Source of the DNA: Jackrogersella multiformis
Lineage: Eukaryota; Ascomycota; Sordariomycetes; Xylariales; Hypoxylaceae
Direction of reading: 5' to 3'
Length of the DNA stretch: 64,000 nucleotides
Assembly: GCA_902806575.1 (NCBI GenBank)
Contig: CADCXD010000002.1
Coordinates: 1,736,001-1,800,000 of the forward strand
Program-made: the position numbers and the translations under genes
Notes under the pieces: model-generated
Seen by the model: only the letters and a program-made list of their open reading frames with translations
What the model was told of the DNA's origin: nothing
Databases searched by the model: none
In this document: in pieces, positions 23,710-34,820 of the stretch
Layout: every line of letters starts with the position of its first letter
Numbering within the stretch: the first letter of the stretch is position 1

Positions 23710-25107
23710 CTACCTCATGTTATCCCAGCTCCCCAGCCAGCGGCAGCTGCGGGCGACGCGGGCGGCGCTCTCGAGCGCGCGGCGGACCCTGCCCTCGGGG
23801 TCGCGGAACCGGTGGCCCTCGAACTCGACGAAGAAGACGTACTGGAAGGGCTGCGCCAGGCTCGGCCTGCTGCTGATGCTCGTGAGGTTGAGGCGCGCGC
23901 CCCGGAAGCATTCTAGCACGTCGGCCAGCGCGCCCGGAGACCGGTGCGGCACCGTGAAGGAGGCGAGCGATTTGGTCCGAGCGTAGACGTCGTTTTCCCG
24001 TTTTACTTTTCCTCTTTCGTCTTCGTTTCTATCTCCATCTCCATGTCCCCTTTCATCTTCTCTCCCTTCTCCTTCTCCCCTCCCCCCACCCCTCCTCGAA
24101 CCCAGAACTTCTTCGAGCTCTACCTCCGCAGCGTCGAGGTCCAGGCCCCGCCTCAGCACGAAGAAGCGGGTGGTGTTGTCGGGGCGGTCCTCGACGTCGC
24201 GGGCCAAGACGCGGAGGCCTTGGGCGGCGGCGGCGGCGGCGCTGGAGATGGCGGCGCTGGCGCCCGAGGGGTCCGCGCGCGCGAGCTCGGCCGCGCGGCT
24301 CGTGGAGCTGACGTCCACGGTCTCGACGCCCCGGAGCCGCTGCCGCAGGAACCGCGCGCACTGCCCGAAGGCCTGCGGGTGGCTGTACACGCGCCGCACG
24401 TGTTGCAGGGTTGGGTCTCGCTTTCTCTCGGGCTCTCTCTCTTTCTCTTTCTCGGGCTGGGGGGGAGAGGGAGGGAGGGGAGAGGAGGGGGGACCTGAGT
24501 AGCCCAGTAGGCAATGGTGCACGTCGAGGTAGACCTCGGCGCACACTGACAGGTCTGGGTACTCGCCGGCGCGGTCGGCGAACTGGTCCAGGGTGAAGAC
24601 CACGGAGCCGTTGGACGAGTTCTCGAAGGGAACCACGCCGTAGGTCGCGCGGCCGCTCTGCGTCGTGTCGAAGATGTCTTTTGGGGGTTTGGTTTTAGTT
24701 CAGCTCGGTTCTCATTTTCATTTTCGATCTATCTACTATATCGTAGCTAAGGGGATTGGGGGTGGGGACAACCATTTCGATATTCGTTATGAATATCTCG
24801 GTTTCGTATCCAACGTACCTTTAATGGTCTCAACGGGTATCAGATCGAACTTATCTGTTGGGAAGGTGTCTAGCGTGGCCTATATGCGTCGATGAGAGGG
24901 CACCCGTTAGTTATGAGAAACGAAAACCCCAGAAAAAGTCGATAAATCGCACGAAACGTAGATTTGCTAACGGGGTCTAGGTTCGCATCATACCTGGTGC
25001 GTATACGACGAGACGGGACCGAGAAAACACACGGTGGTCTTCGCTCTCGACGTCGCCACCGCCGCGACTAAGCCGTTTTCCCGTTGCTGCCCGCCGCCTG
25101 ACTCCAT
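23710..25107 (-). CDS. PHA2: Prephenate dehydratase (phenylalanine biosynthesis) with C-terminal ACT domain
   Basis: Predicted complement(join(23710..24677, 24819..24879, 24994..25107)), 380 aa. It converts prephenate to phenylpyruvate. Exon 1 gives the N-terminal motif VCFLGPVSSYTHQ; exon 2 is only 61 nt (ATLDTFPTDK to PVETIK); exon 3 starts DIFDTTQSG and continues VVPFENSSNGSVVFTLD. The catalytic motif NTTRFFVL is at about residues 224-231. The ACT domain begins SLASFTVPHRSPGALADVL and has NLTSISSRP, the fungal form of the Phe-binding ESRP motif. Two low-complexity insertions, residues about 117-149 (Pro/Ser then Glu/Lys/Arg) and about 243-290 (Gly/Glu/Asp/Arg), interrupt the family pattern. 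They are in frame, so they are either real insertions or unrecognised short introns. Introns found are 114 and 141 bp. Confidence 0.9.
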
Positions 25108-26184
25108 TCCGAATACCTTCCCGTTTCCTCTCGTTTTGTGTACCTAGGTAGGTTATGATCCGAATGGATGTAATGCGAGACATACACCACGTAGACAGAG
25201 CAAAGAGGCTTTATAAACCCCTCGAGAAAGAAAAGCCCTCGACGCTGTCTTCAGACAGTTTATATAAGTCCGAGCTCCTTTGTCCCCAATTCATACGTAT
25301 AACCTAGCGCCGGTGTACTCGGGTATCTGTCGTCATTGCTACCAAAAAAGGGGGCGGGGCGGGGGGAAGGGCGCGCCGACGACGTTAATTCTCCGGTTCA
25401 GATTTTTCGTTACATTTGATTTTTTACAGTTCCGGAGTACCGATCCGAGGCGGAGCAAACCCAGAAATTTAGAAAAGGTACAGATGTACTTTTTGACGTA
25501 ATTGGTACCTGCCTGGGTACCTAGGTACATAAGAGGTCATTTTTACATAAGGCGGGTCGGGTCGTAGTGTAGGGCGGAATCGACATCTACTTAGCCGTTT
25601 CCATCCTGGGACTTTTTTAAGTACCCAAGTACCTGAACACCATCCCTCCAATGGATCCCTCCTTTCATCACCTTGGTACCAAGGTATTACGTAAGCCCAA
25701 CAATACAAGGCAAAAATACGGCAAACTGATTGCTTCCAAGGTCCAAGGTCCAAGGTCTACTGGTCACCAATCACCAATAACCATGACATCCTGGTTTTAT
25801 AAAAGAGCGACTGTATGTTATATTGCACTATCTAAGGGTCCCGTAGGAACCGTAACGAATGGAATGAGTGGCTCGCCACTGCGAAATCATTGCGCGAATG
25901 TCCCGAACCTTGGGCGCGTCGGAAATCCGGACCGTGGTGGTTCGGGGCGACGAGAAGCAGAAGTAGAATGGTACTAATGTGTCGAGGGGGCAGCGAGTAA
26001 GAACGAACTTGTCGAACCGCCCTCGGCTGCTTAAAGGATGAAGCCCTATGATGTAGGCGGGTCCAACGTTTCCGGACTCTTGGTAGACCCCCGGGTATAG
26101 CATCTTCGCTGTCTGTGTTAGTCTCTCGTGAGCATCGTGAAGAGATCGTTGGTATCATACCTCCTTTTCGTGCCGCAAATTAGC
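25108..26184. other. Intergenic, PHA2 promoter side and eRF1 transcript end
   Basis: Both neighbours lie on the minus strand, so the left part is PHA2 promoter and the right part is the end of the eRF1 transcript. Short open frames on both strands (for example 25469-25753 and 25828-26158) show no coding bias. A TACCTAGGTAC motif lies near 25517 and a repeated CCAAGGT near 25738-25757. Confidence 0.55.
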
Positions 26185-26442
26185 TCAAGCCGTCATCATA
26201 GAGCGAAGCGGACTAGGTGTCGCGACCTGTTTAGCCGTGTGCTCGGAATTCGCCGGGCCGGACTTCGTCATGCGCCGCTGCACGAACGAATCCGTCGTCG
26301 GTTTTCGTGCTGGTCTCGAGGCCGACGCCGGCGTAGGCGCAGGGAGTTGCGGTAGCGGACGCTCCGATTTTTCCACGACGTATATCTGCTTAGGCGAGAC
26401 TGCTTGAGCTTGGCCCTCGTCGCTGACGAGGGATTCCTCAAA
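26185..26442 (-). other. Downstream exon of the eRF1 transcript with an in-frame 85-residue extension ORF
   Basis: The exon begins after acceptor CCGTAATAG, with branch CGCTAAC 19 nt upstream. The matching donor is CAG/GTATGC at 26607/26606, immediately after the eRF1 UGA codon (26610-26612), giving a 164-bp intron (26443-26606). The exon is open for 86 codons up to a TGA at 26185-26187. Its reading phase is exactly that of eRF1, so UGA-CAG is followed in frame by TTT GAG GAA. Codons have GC-rich third positions like neighbouring genes. The predicted peptide begins FEESLVSDEGQAQAV and ends LRSMMTA; it is rich in Pro, Ser, Thr and Arg and probably disordered. It is at least a spliced 3' UTR exon. 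Translation by readthrough is inference. Confidence 0.6.
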
Positions 26443-26609
26443 CTATTACGGATCGATGTTAGCGACGATTCAGCAAGGTGCAGAGGCGATGCTATGAAAT
26501 AATGCTTTTTTCTTTCTTTTCTTTTCTTTCGTACATCTTCTGGGATATGCCCGTGGACGACCAAACATGGCCTTAAATATTACGCCAGGGAGCTTTGCGG
26601 GCATACCTG

Positions 26610-28304
26610 TCAATCGTCGTAGTAGTCGTCGTCGTCATCCACTTCGGCTAACTGCTCGAAGTTCACCTTGTAGCGGAGGATGCCGCCTACGCCGCCGAAC
26701 CCCTTCACGAACTGGTTGCCTTCGGTCGACCTGTCCGATACGAATTCTAGGTTAGTTCCGAAATCTTTGTAGTGCTCTGCGATCCACTCGAGGAAGGATT
26801 CCTGCGCGACCACTTCCATCTCTTGTCCGGTCTCCTTGTCCATGAACCTGTCTCGGTCGCCGGTCTCCTGCTGCTTGGTAGTATGAAGGGTGGTCTCGGC
26901 GTTGTTGCTGTCCTTCAGGACCCACCGGTTGATCTCGAGGTTCTCGAATACGATCAGGGTCTCTACCGCGCCGAGCTCCAGAGCCTTAAGGGTGTCCTCG
27001 ATGCCGTAGCAGACCTTGCCGGTATCCTGGCTGATCTCCTCGAAGTACTTGCCGATGAGCTTCTTCTCCTGTATGAACTTGACGTTTCCTAGGGTCTCGG
27101 AGGACAGCTCGATGGCCTGGTTGAAGCCGTTCTCGCCGCCGTAGGACACGTCGACGACCTTGATGACCTTGGTCTGGAGCCGGTTGTCGAACATGTCGGA
27201 GGCGTTGAGGTCGTTCTTGAAATCGGCGGAGCCGGCGAGGATGATGCCGGCTACGTTGACCTTGTCGCTGCTGATAAAATTCTGGACAGCCAGCTCGGCA
27301 ACCTTGCGGACGTAGTTATGGCGCTTCTCCTCTCTCAGACGAGCGAAACGGAGGGCAGACTGTCCGCCGCGGCCGTGCTTCTTGGGTAGGTCGACGGAGA
27401 ACTTGTGAACGACGTCACGAGTGTTTCCGCTGAGGGTTCCGAAGAGAGCGCCGTTTCCGTCCATGACGATGAAACCAAACTTCTGATCGGACTCTAGAAG
27501 CTCAGCTAGAGCTTCGGTGTGGAACTTGTTGTCGCAAAGATACAGAGAAGTGTTGATGGGCTTGAAGGGCTCGAAGTCGATGTTGACCTTTCGTTCCTTT
27601 CCTTCCGAAGTTAAGATTTCGCCGCAATATACGACGAGGCCGTTGGGAGGGACTTTGTTGTACAGCTTTAGGCGCTGCTGGGTCGACGTGATGGCGGAGA
27701 GCACAGACTGTCGGTTGACACGAGATTTGATGTTCGAGGCAGTCCCCTAGTAACGACGGTCAGCCTTTTTTCTGCCTCCATTCCTGTCTCTTGTCTCTCT
27801 CTCTTGTCTTTGTCTGCCTGCCTTCCTCTCTCTCTCTCCCTTTCTAAATAGATAAATTGAAGTAGCGGATAGAGGGTGTCACATACGTATTCTTCAGCCA
27901 ACATCTTAGCAGCGCGGGATATCTGATCCTTAGGAGCTATTTTAATTTTTATATTTAGTATTTATTATCGAATTTGAAGCGGGGGAGGGGTAAGGTGCAT
28001 ACGAATGATCAAGGAGATCATGCTTGTGCCATTTCCTCTAGCGGCCTCAAGACGCTTGATTAATTTCTTGACCTTCCATATCTCGATCTATAGACGCAAA
28101 ATTGGTTAGATGATGTTCATGATGTTCGTTGCTCGTTGCGAAGAGGCCACCTAGGACAAAAGTCTGATAGGCAAGGGCGGGGGTAATAGAAGTTTCGAGG
28201 GATCTTAAGAGAACCCTGATGACGATTGATGATTGACGATTGACGATTGACGATGTGTGTAGACTTACGTTCTTCTCAGCCTCGGTCGCCTGAGCGTCAC
28301 TCAT
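26610..28304 (-). CDS. SUP45: Eukaryotic peptide chain release factor subunit 1 (eRF1)
   Basis: Predicted complement(join(26610..27746, 27887..27936, 28003..28087, 28269..28304)), 435 aa, the usual eRF1 length. It recognises all three stop codons in the ribosomal A site and triggers peptide release with eRF3. Exon 1 encodes MSDAQATEAEKN; exon 2 IEIWKVKKLIKRLEAARGNG; exon 3 PPKDQISRAAKMLAEEY; exon 4 the rest. Stop-recognition motifs NIKS (in GTASNIKSRVNRQS) and YLCDNKF are intact, as is the catalytic GGQ loop (HGRGGQSALRF). The C-terminal eRF3-binding domain ends in an acidic Asp/Tyr tail. Introns are 181, 66 and 140 bp and all keep phase. Intron 1 contains a tandem GATTGACGATTGAC run (about 28224-28253). 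The stop is UGA followed by C; see the downstream exon at 26185-26442 for a fourth, 3' intron. Confidence 0.97.
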
Positions 28305-28571
28305 TTTGGCTTGAGGGTAATGAGCGATCTAATATGCGGTCTATTCTTTTTGTGGAGTTGTTCTTAGGACGGTGAAGATCGTATTGAGCAACTGGAGAAT
28401 AGAAAAAAGTTGGGGATAAATTTTGTGGTTGAAGGAAACAAGGAAGCGCAGACGATGCCAGGGCGGGCCCTCGGATTTGCTTCTGGGAGGGTACCGGTAC
28501 GTTAAAAAAAAAACGCATTAGGTAAATAAGCGTAGAAATGTAGAATACGAAAAATGTGGTCTGTGACTCTG

Positions 28572-28695
28572 TGTAACAGTACCTAGGTACATAGGTAGGT
28601 ACCTGGGTAAATTTTTTTTCACCAGGTGGCAGTGCCAGGCAGGTATGAGGTACCTACTAGTGTATTACCTACCTAGGTAGGTACCTAGGTAAACC
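28572..28695. repeat. ACCTAGGT motif cluster upstream of eRF1
   Basis: Two dense blocks of TACCTAGGTA/GGTACCTAGG palindromes, separated by a T-run, about 0.3-0.4 kb upstream of the eRF1 start. Confidence 0.7.
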
Positions 28696-30660
28696 ATATG
28701 TCAGCCATATATGTGGCGTTATGCACTAATGCTAGCTGGGCAGCTGGGTGACGCTAATAAAGGTAACGCTAAAGTCAATTAAATTTCGACCGCCTTCGGA
28801 CGGCTAGGCTGAACTCTTTTTGCCCGTGACTCCTCAGCCCGCAGCCCGCATTGATCCTTAATGACCAAGCGACAAGCAACCAAGCGAGCGAGTCCCGTCC
28901 CGTTACAACCTTGCTCACTCATCTCTAAAACAACACGTCAATCGAGATTATTCGGCAGTTTCCAAAGGGACCCGTCAACGACCATCCCCCTCCATTATGA
29001 CCTGACGATGGGACACGAGAAAAAATCGCAATACATACCCACGATATTGTAGATTCTGCAGCGTTAAAGAAAATGTCACTTCTATTATTTCCTAGTCGGA
29101 GACGGTGAGATGATAGGCCTCGCGACTCAAAAACTTGACAGAATGACGATACCAAACCTATCAAAGAGTCTGCCTAATTTTTGGTGTTAAGGCTCCAACC
29201 TAACGCATGGAAAGTTGGCGCATCGAAACGTGGATGTGATCGACGTGTGCGGGAATGAACAACGGGTGCGATGGAACTCTGGAGAGACGTAGTTGAGCGA
29301 CCGCTCCTGATTATCGTCCGCACCTCCACTATCGCATCGCCCTGCTCAGGATTCCGCATCCCTTCATAATTCATCCGCATGATATTGAACAGTTCAGTAT
29401 TTGTCGCAGCTATCTGAGTCGTCTGCACCAAATGTGGTAATTATAACAATTTGCTCTAGCAGCTTTTATAAGCCTAAACCCGGTTTAGCCTACGTGCCTT
29501 TGCTACCATCGATGGCTTAGTTATCATATAACTCATTAACCATGCAGGTATGAAAGAAAGTCCAGAAATTCCAGAAATTCCCTCTCAATCGGGATTTTCT
29601 CAAGCGACGACTTATCGTAGGGGGTCTCGAGCTTAAAGTTGCAGGATTCCTCTTGTATGACTTCTCTGTAATGGAGGAGAAGCAGGCTACCAGCAGAGAA
29701 ACAGCTTATTCTCGAGAAACGAGAAAACAGGCCGTTCGCATTGAGTTGCCTCTGGACAATATGCCGAGACGGGCTATTGCAAGGAAGGTTGTGTCACAAC
29801 TTGTTCGGCGGTGTGGGTGCGGCTTTTCTGCTGTTGCCTAGCTGTGCAGGTAAATTTTGGCTCACCATCCTCGACGGACCAATTTGCCGGGCTTTGGTTG
29901 TTCACGAGAACCTCAGTTCCGAGAAAGGCTGGGTTGGGAAATTCTACCGGCTACGGTGTCCCGTTGCCCCATTGCCCCAAACCAAGGTGGAGCTAAGCCG
30001 TCTGGGCCAATTCACCGCAGTGCAACGGCAAGACACGGGACACGGATACGCACGCTCGGGATATCAATACGATGCACGATTGAACCTAGGTAAGGCAGGC
30101 TTCGGCTATGTTGGATTTATTTTCCTGTCAGGACTTATCGTATATTGCAGTGTCGACCTTCACATGCATGGTTTCGCAGCACGTTGGGAACGTTGCATTA
30201 GGCCTATCTTGAGTCAATTGGGCGTTCCTGTTAGGGACCGAGCAGATACCTAGATATGTATGCCGACCGACAGAACGGCCAACGCATGGTGCGGAATAGG
30301 TAGGCAATTGCCAACAGGTCAGTCGTACCCTGGGTATGATGCCTCTTCAAATTCCAATCCTGATTGTTTACCTGAGTAGGGTACATCATGTTGCTCCTAA
30401 TGAACTTGGTTGCTGATGATGAAATCGAAAAGGTCTTTGGATGTTTTAGTTTATTCGAGATGGTGGTATCCAGGTGCTAGGTGATTGATGTGATAGACGA
30501 AGGATAACATGACGACACGAGGTGATGAGGGTTTTTCGAATCAATGACAAAGGGTTGGGCATGGTCATGACAATGTTGGGATGGATGAGTGGATGATGAC
30601 CTTATCAGCTTTGGGACGTTGTGACTTTGAGACCTTGATACTTTAGGACTACCGATCTAG

Positions 30661-30725
30661 GACTTTGGGACATGGGACATGGGATTAGGATATGGGATTA
30701 GGACATGGGAATGGGACATGGGAAC
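30661..30725 (+). repeat. Degenerate GGGACAT / GGGATTAGGA repeat
   Basis: At least four GGGACAT(G) units mixed with GGGATTAGGA units, preceded by further GGGAC/AGGAC words from about 30612. Outside any gene. Confidence 0.7.
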
Positions 30726-30778
30726 GGAAGGGAGACAGGTACGTAGGTAGATACCAGATACCAGATACCTCTAGACTG

Positions 30779-30850
30779 GTATACTACCTAGGTAGGTAGG
30801 TAGGTAGGTATACTAGGAAGGTATACCAGGTAGGTAGGTATACAATAGAG
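30779..30850. repeat. GGTA / ACCTAGGT microsatellite
   Basis: TACCTAGGTAGGTAGGTAGGTAG-type runs and TATACC words in a 70-bp block about 300 bp upstream of the WHIM-domain gene. Confidence 0.75.
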
Positions 30851-31013
30851 TACAGGGCAGGTAGCATAACGACCGACTTAACCTATCAGATCTGTTCCTC
30901 CTTCCCCTGTTAGATTTTGCGGCTCAAGCCTAATAAGAGTGGAATTTTAGCGTTGTCCCAAAATTTCGTGCTGAACTTGAACCTTGACTTTCTCTTAAAC
31001 CTCCACAACTCCC

Positions 31014-31056
31014 ACACTCACACACATGCACACGCATACACGCACACGCACACGCA
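31014..31056 (+). repeat. CA-rich microsatellite
   Basis: An imperfect CACACA/CACGCA run about 90 bp before the ATG of the WHIM-domain gene, so probably within its promoter or 5' UTR. Confidence 0.85.
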
Positions 31057-31146
31057 TATCCCACATTCTTTCATCTCTAGCTCGTATACAACCTGCAACT
31101 TCAGCTTCGGATCGACAACATCGCCCATCGCTCATCGCCGCCCAAC

Positions 31147-33294
31147 ATGGCCGACGAAGAGTCTTCCGAACTCTCTTCGCTATCCGAGCTGTCGTCTGCT
31201 CCTTCGGGTTCCGATAGCGAGATTGAGGTGAAGCGCGAAAAGGGCATCCTCAAGTTCTTCCACAAGCTCCCAGCCGGCACCGAGTCCGCCGAGCCCAAGA
31301 AGGAGGCGTCACCACCGCCGCGCAAGCGATCACCTTCGCCGGCCCACGAATATGTCCTGGCTGATAATCCAGACGTTGCGGTACGTGACGGCATCTTTTT
31401 TCGCGCCGAAAAACGCGAAATGTCGCGTCATTTCACGAGCTAATCGCATATAGTTCATCATCATGTTCCGTGCACGATTCAACGAAGCTCTCCCGAAATC
31501 CCTTGCCAATTTTGGCCCTCAGGAGCTCGAGCGAGACGTTACCGAAGCTACCCCTTGCGAACGTGTCGAGCATTTCTTGTGTGCTGTCCTGGGCTTGTTG
31601 CTGAACCGCAAGCAAGATGTCAAGTATGACGCAATACCCAACCTGACCCTAACCCGACCCTACGCCATTTTTACGATTACGTATTCTAATTCTAATAATT
31701 GCTTACTTATAGGCCCGGCCATTATAATCGAGCGCTCGAGGATGCTATTAACACGCACAAGAACCAGTGGGCGCGAGATTGGCAGGACGAGAACCCTCTG
31801 GCGGGTGGCAAGACATTCACCAGTATGGATCCCACAGAACGAGTACGTCTACGTCTAGCAAAACATCCTCCATCCCCCATCTCCTATCTTCCATAAAACT
31901 CGCTATAGCTTGAAGAGAAGCAAATAATTAATTCTAATCCGATGGCGCTACAGCTCAAGCTACTTCGAACTCTCGTCGTGTGGTCTCTGTCCTCCTCCGA
32001 GGTGATCAAGGGTATCATCAACAAGTCCTACAAAGCCGGCCGAAACGAAGATGACCTCAACTCTCCCCTCTCCGTACAGCCGTGGGGCTCCGACAGCGAT
32101 AAACGTCGCTATTACCTCATCGAAGGCCTAGACGATACCCACTTCCGCGTCTATCGCGAGAGCAACCCCCAGGGTTTTAACCGATCTTGGTGGAGCGTGG
32201 CCGGGAGCATCGACGAGCTGAAGGTGTTGGCGGAGAAGCTGCAGAAGGCGGACGGCGGCCCCAAGGCGAGGAAGCTGGCGCATAAGATGCTGGCGGCCGT
32301 CCCTCGCTTCGAAGCCACGGAGGAGAAGCGCAAGCGCCGCGAGTACCGCCTGATACGCAAGGAGCAGTTCAAGCGCCCCGAGCCCGGCTTCAGCATGTAC
32401 GAAGGGCGGACGAGAGGCAAGCGCATGAAGTACACCTACTCGGACGACGAAGATTTCCTCTCCGACTCTACCCCCCGACGATCTTCCCGCAACACCCGCA
32501 ATCCCACTCCCGCCGAGCCCGCCGCCCCCGTCGTCACCGCTAGCGGCCGCCAGGTGAAGGCCCCGTCGCGCATGACGGTAGACGCCTCCAGCAACCTCGT
32601 CACCGTCAGCCCGACGACGAGCCTGGGCTACGACGAGGCCCCCGAATCGAAGGAGTCGTCGGCCGGTCCATCGGGTCGGCCTCGGCGGTCGGCTGCTGTC
32701 AACCACGGCACCAACGGCTGGGCGTCTTCGTCCAAGAAGCCTCGAGGACGCGGCTCTTCGGACGAAGATATGGAGGATTACGATTCTCAGGCCGACGACA
32801 GCGAGCCGGAGCTCGGCGATTACGAAGACAACCACAACTCGGACGGCGACGACAGCGAGGTCGAGGAGGAATACGAGGAAGATGACGAGCTGGACGATTC
32901 GCACAGCAAGAGCAGCATGATGGTGACGCTCAGGCTCCCGCCCAAACGGCAGGCGGCCGAGTCCAACGGATCGGCGCTCAACCTGGACAACTACCGCTAC
33001 AACAGCAAGAAGGATGATTCGACCACCACCCAGTCGTCATCGGCGGCGGAGAGCAGGGCAGCGCGGAAGGAGGCTACGCCCGAAGAGAAGAGCGAAGAGG
33101 TCATCTCGGTCGCCACGACCAGGAAGCAGGCGACCCCGGAGAAGCCGTCCTTGGTGGCGAAACCCGATCACGCCAACCGCCCCTCCACGCCCGCCCTGAG
33201 CAGTCTCCAGTCGACCTCCCTCGCTTTTAGGGAAAGCCCGGATAAGGTCCAGAAGGCGCTCCCGAAGCACGTGAACGTCGGAGCCGGGGAATGA
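31147..33294 (+). CDS. WHIM-domain chromatin protein (ISWI-type remodeller accessory factor candidate)
   Basis: Predicted join(31147..31380, 31454..31623, 31713..31842, 31954..33294), 624 aa; all joins keep phase. The N-terminus is Ser/Glu-rich. Exons 2-3 encode a helical DDT-like region (MFRARFNEALPKSLANFG, HFLCAVLGLLLNRK, GHYNRALEDAI). Exon 4 holds the WHIM region: LKLLRTLVVWSLSSSEVIKG, then QPWGSDSDKRRYYLIEG and FRVYRESNPQGFNRSWWSVA. A basic stretch (EEKRKRREYRLIRKE) and a long acidic, disordered tail with SDDE runs follow. In other eukaryotes WHIM proteins (WSTF, Acf1/Itc1, Ioc3) hold ISWI on linker DNA. The gene is much shorter than Itc1, so it is more likely a fungal accessory subunit. 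The complex it joins is inferred. Introns are 73, 89 and 111 bp. Confidence 0.85.
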
Positions 33295-34040
33295 ACTCGG
33301 TCGTGAACAGCAAGCAAGCAAGCAATATATTCTTGAGTCCCGGAAGAGACACGCGAAGGGAACTAACTACATGATGGCTTTCCTTACTTGAGAGAGTGTG
33401 AGAGAATGTGAGAGGAAATCCTCGCCTATGACTTACGAGGGGATTTTGCGTTGTTCTTACGACAGACAGAACAGGAAACGCGAATACCTTGATTCCGTAG
33501 GGAGGGGAATGGCAGTAGGATCCATGTATGAGGGTGAATGAGAGAGTGGATGAGAGAAAGAGAGAGACGACAGTGGCCATGGAACCGATGTACATACATA
33601 AACCTACTTACCAGCTACATTTGCATGGACGTGCTGCATCGACCTGGACAGACGGACGTGGATTTTGCTTCGGTTCTAGGAAGGTACTCCAAGCACAAAC
33701 GAGTACCGAGGGCTTCACTTTTGGACGACCTTGAAATCCCACCAAGATAACGGTACGGACTTAATGAATTGCCCCCTTTTTCCCCAACGAGACCTCGACT
33801 CTACGTTTACGTGCTTGCTTATGTGCCTGGTCGCCATCTCTCCTCCCCCTACCCATCTTGGCTCTTCCTCCTCAGCGTTCGTGATATATACGCGCCATTT
33901 CTCTCTCGTACCTAGACTCGAACCTAGAGAGGAGCCGGGTTATGGTTTCGAACGAGCACGACTGAGACTTCCAACCATTACTTAAATAGTTCTTCCCAGG
34001 TTATGATTGATGGATAGATAGTTGTAAGTATCGGTAGGAA
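33295..34040. other. Convergent 3' region, WHIM gene and DUF1770 gene
   Basis: 746 bp between two converging genes. Short open frames at 33528-33750 have no coding features. A GAGAGTGTGAGAGAATGTGAGAGG run is at 33391-33414. Confidence 0.55.
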
Positions 34041-34820
34041 TCACCGCCTCACCTTAGCCGACGATGGCAGGGGCCATTTGTTGACGTGGTACCACCACCG
34101 CCGCATCCTCGCGCCGGCCGAGTTGCCGCTGATCCGCGCGTTCCGGTTCCAGTGGTGCCAGCCGCATATCGCGAGGTTATACACGATGCCTTGGGCGAAC
34201 GGCATCATCATCTACGAGGGTTGTCCGGTTAGCTCTCTTTATTTCCCGAATCCGGTTCTTCCCTTCCCTTTGCCTTTGCCCTTTTTTTTTTTTTTTTTTT
34301 TCCATAGCCTAGCCCTCACTTTCATTTCCGCGGAAGGGCCAGAAGGAGAGAAAAGAAAACATACCTGATCCCTCACGGTAATCCAGGCAACCCTCCACCA
34401 AGATTCCGCTTTCGAGATGCTATGCAAGTAGCTCTGCTCGAACCGCAGATCCGGCATAGGCGGGAAGCTCTTAGTTCTCGGCCTCGGTCTTAACACGCTG
34501 ATCGGGATGTCGTCGTTATCGTCGTCTTCTAGGTCGTCTAGATCATCCACGTCGTCAACATCATCATCATCGTCTATGTCATCGATCGAGTCGTCCATGC
34601 GTCGATGCTGGCGCTGGTGCTGGTGCTGGTGCTGACGGCGGCGAGGATGGGAATGAGATTGAGGATGAGTACGAGTACGCCTCGAGGTTTCGCGCAGGCT
34701 TATGGGCTGCTTCTCTGACATGGATGTCGACGGGTTTAAGTCGTGCCGCGGCGAGGGATCTCGCTGTATGTGCGCCGTTTGGATCGTCTCGGCGATCTGT
34801 GTCGGTATGCTTGACGCCAT
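34041..34820 (-). CDS. DUF1770 / Atg43-like fungal protein
   Basis: Predicted complement(join(34041..34211, 34365..34820)), 208 aa. The N-terminus is hydrophilic with a His/Gln/Arg repeat region (about residues 52-73), then a striking Asp-rich run (about residues 75-104). The conserved core follows: MPDLRFEQSYLHSI, ESWWRVAWITVRDQ, and in exon 2 MMMPFAQGIVYNLAICGWHH and a basic Trp-rich end. I recognise this as Pfam DUF1770. As I recall, that family was later linked to fission-yeast Atg43, an outer-mitochondrial-membrane mitophagy receptor. If so, the stretch PFAQGIVYNLAICGW would be the membrane-proximal part. The 153-bp intron has donor GTATGT and contains a 20-nt T run on the plus strand (34282-34301). 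The family call is good; the mitophagy role is inference. Confidence 0.82.

Larger units (their letters stand above)
28305..31146. other. Intergenic between divergent eRF1 and WHIM-domain genes
   Basis: 2.8 kb shared upstream region. ACCTAGGT motif clusters lie at about 28578-28610, 28660-28695 and 30785-30850. The longest open frame (29741-30253, plus) has no recognisable product and lacks third-base bias. A degenerate GGGACAT repeat is at 30661-30725 and a CA repeat lies next to the WHIM gene start. Confidence 0.55.

Noticed and set aside
26443..26606. A separate small gene starting inside the eRF1 3' intron (ATG at about 26568)
   Set aside because: Its reading phase does not join the 26442 exon by any good donor; the only clean partner is the CAG directly after the eRF1 stop.
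28572..28695. Repeated palindromes that could suggest a CRISPR array or transposon ends
   Set aside because: No regular spacing or unique spacers, no transposase nearby, and a eukaryotic genome; they are simple palindromic microsatellites.
29741..30253. 170-residue open frame between eRF1 and the WHIM gene
   Set aside because: No third-base bias, no recognisable domain, no splice partners; probably chance.
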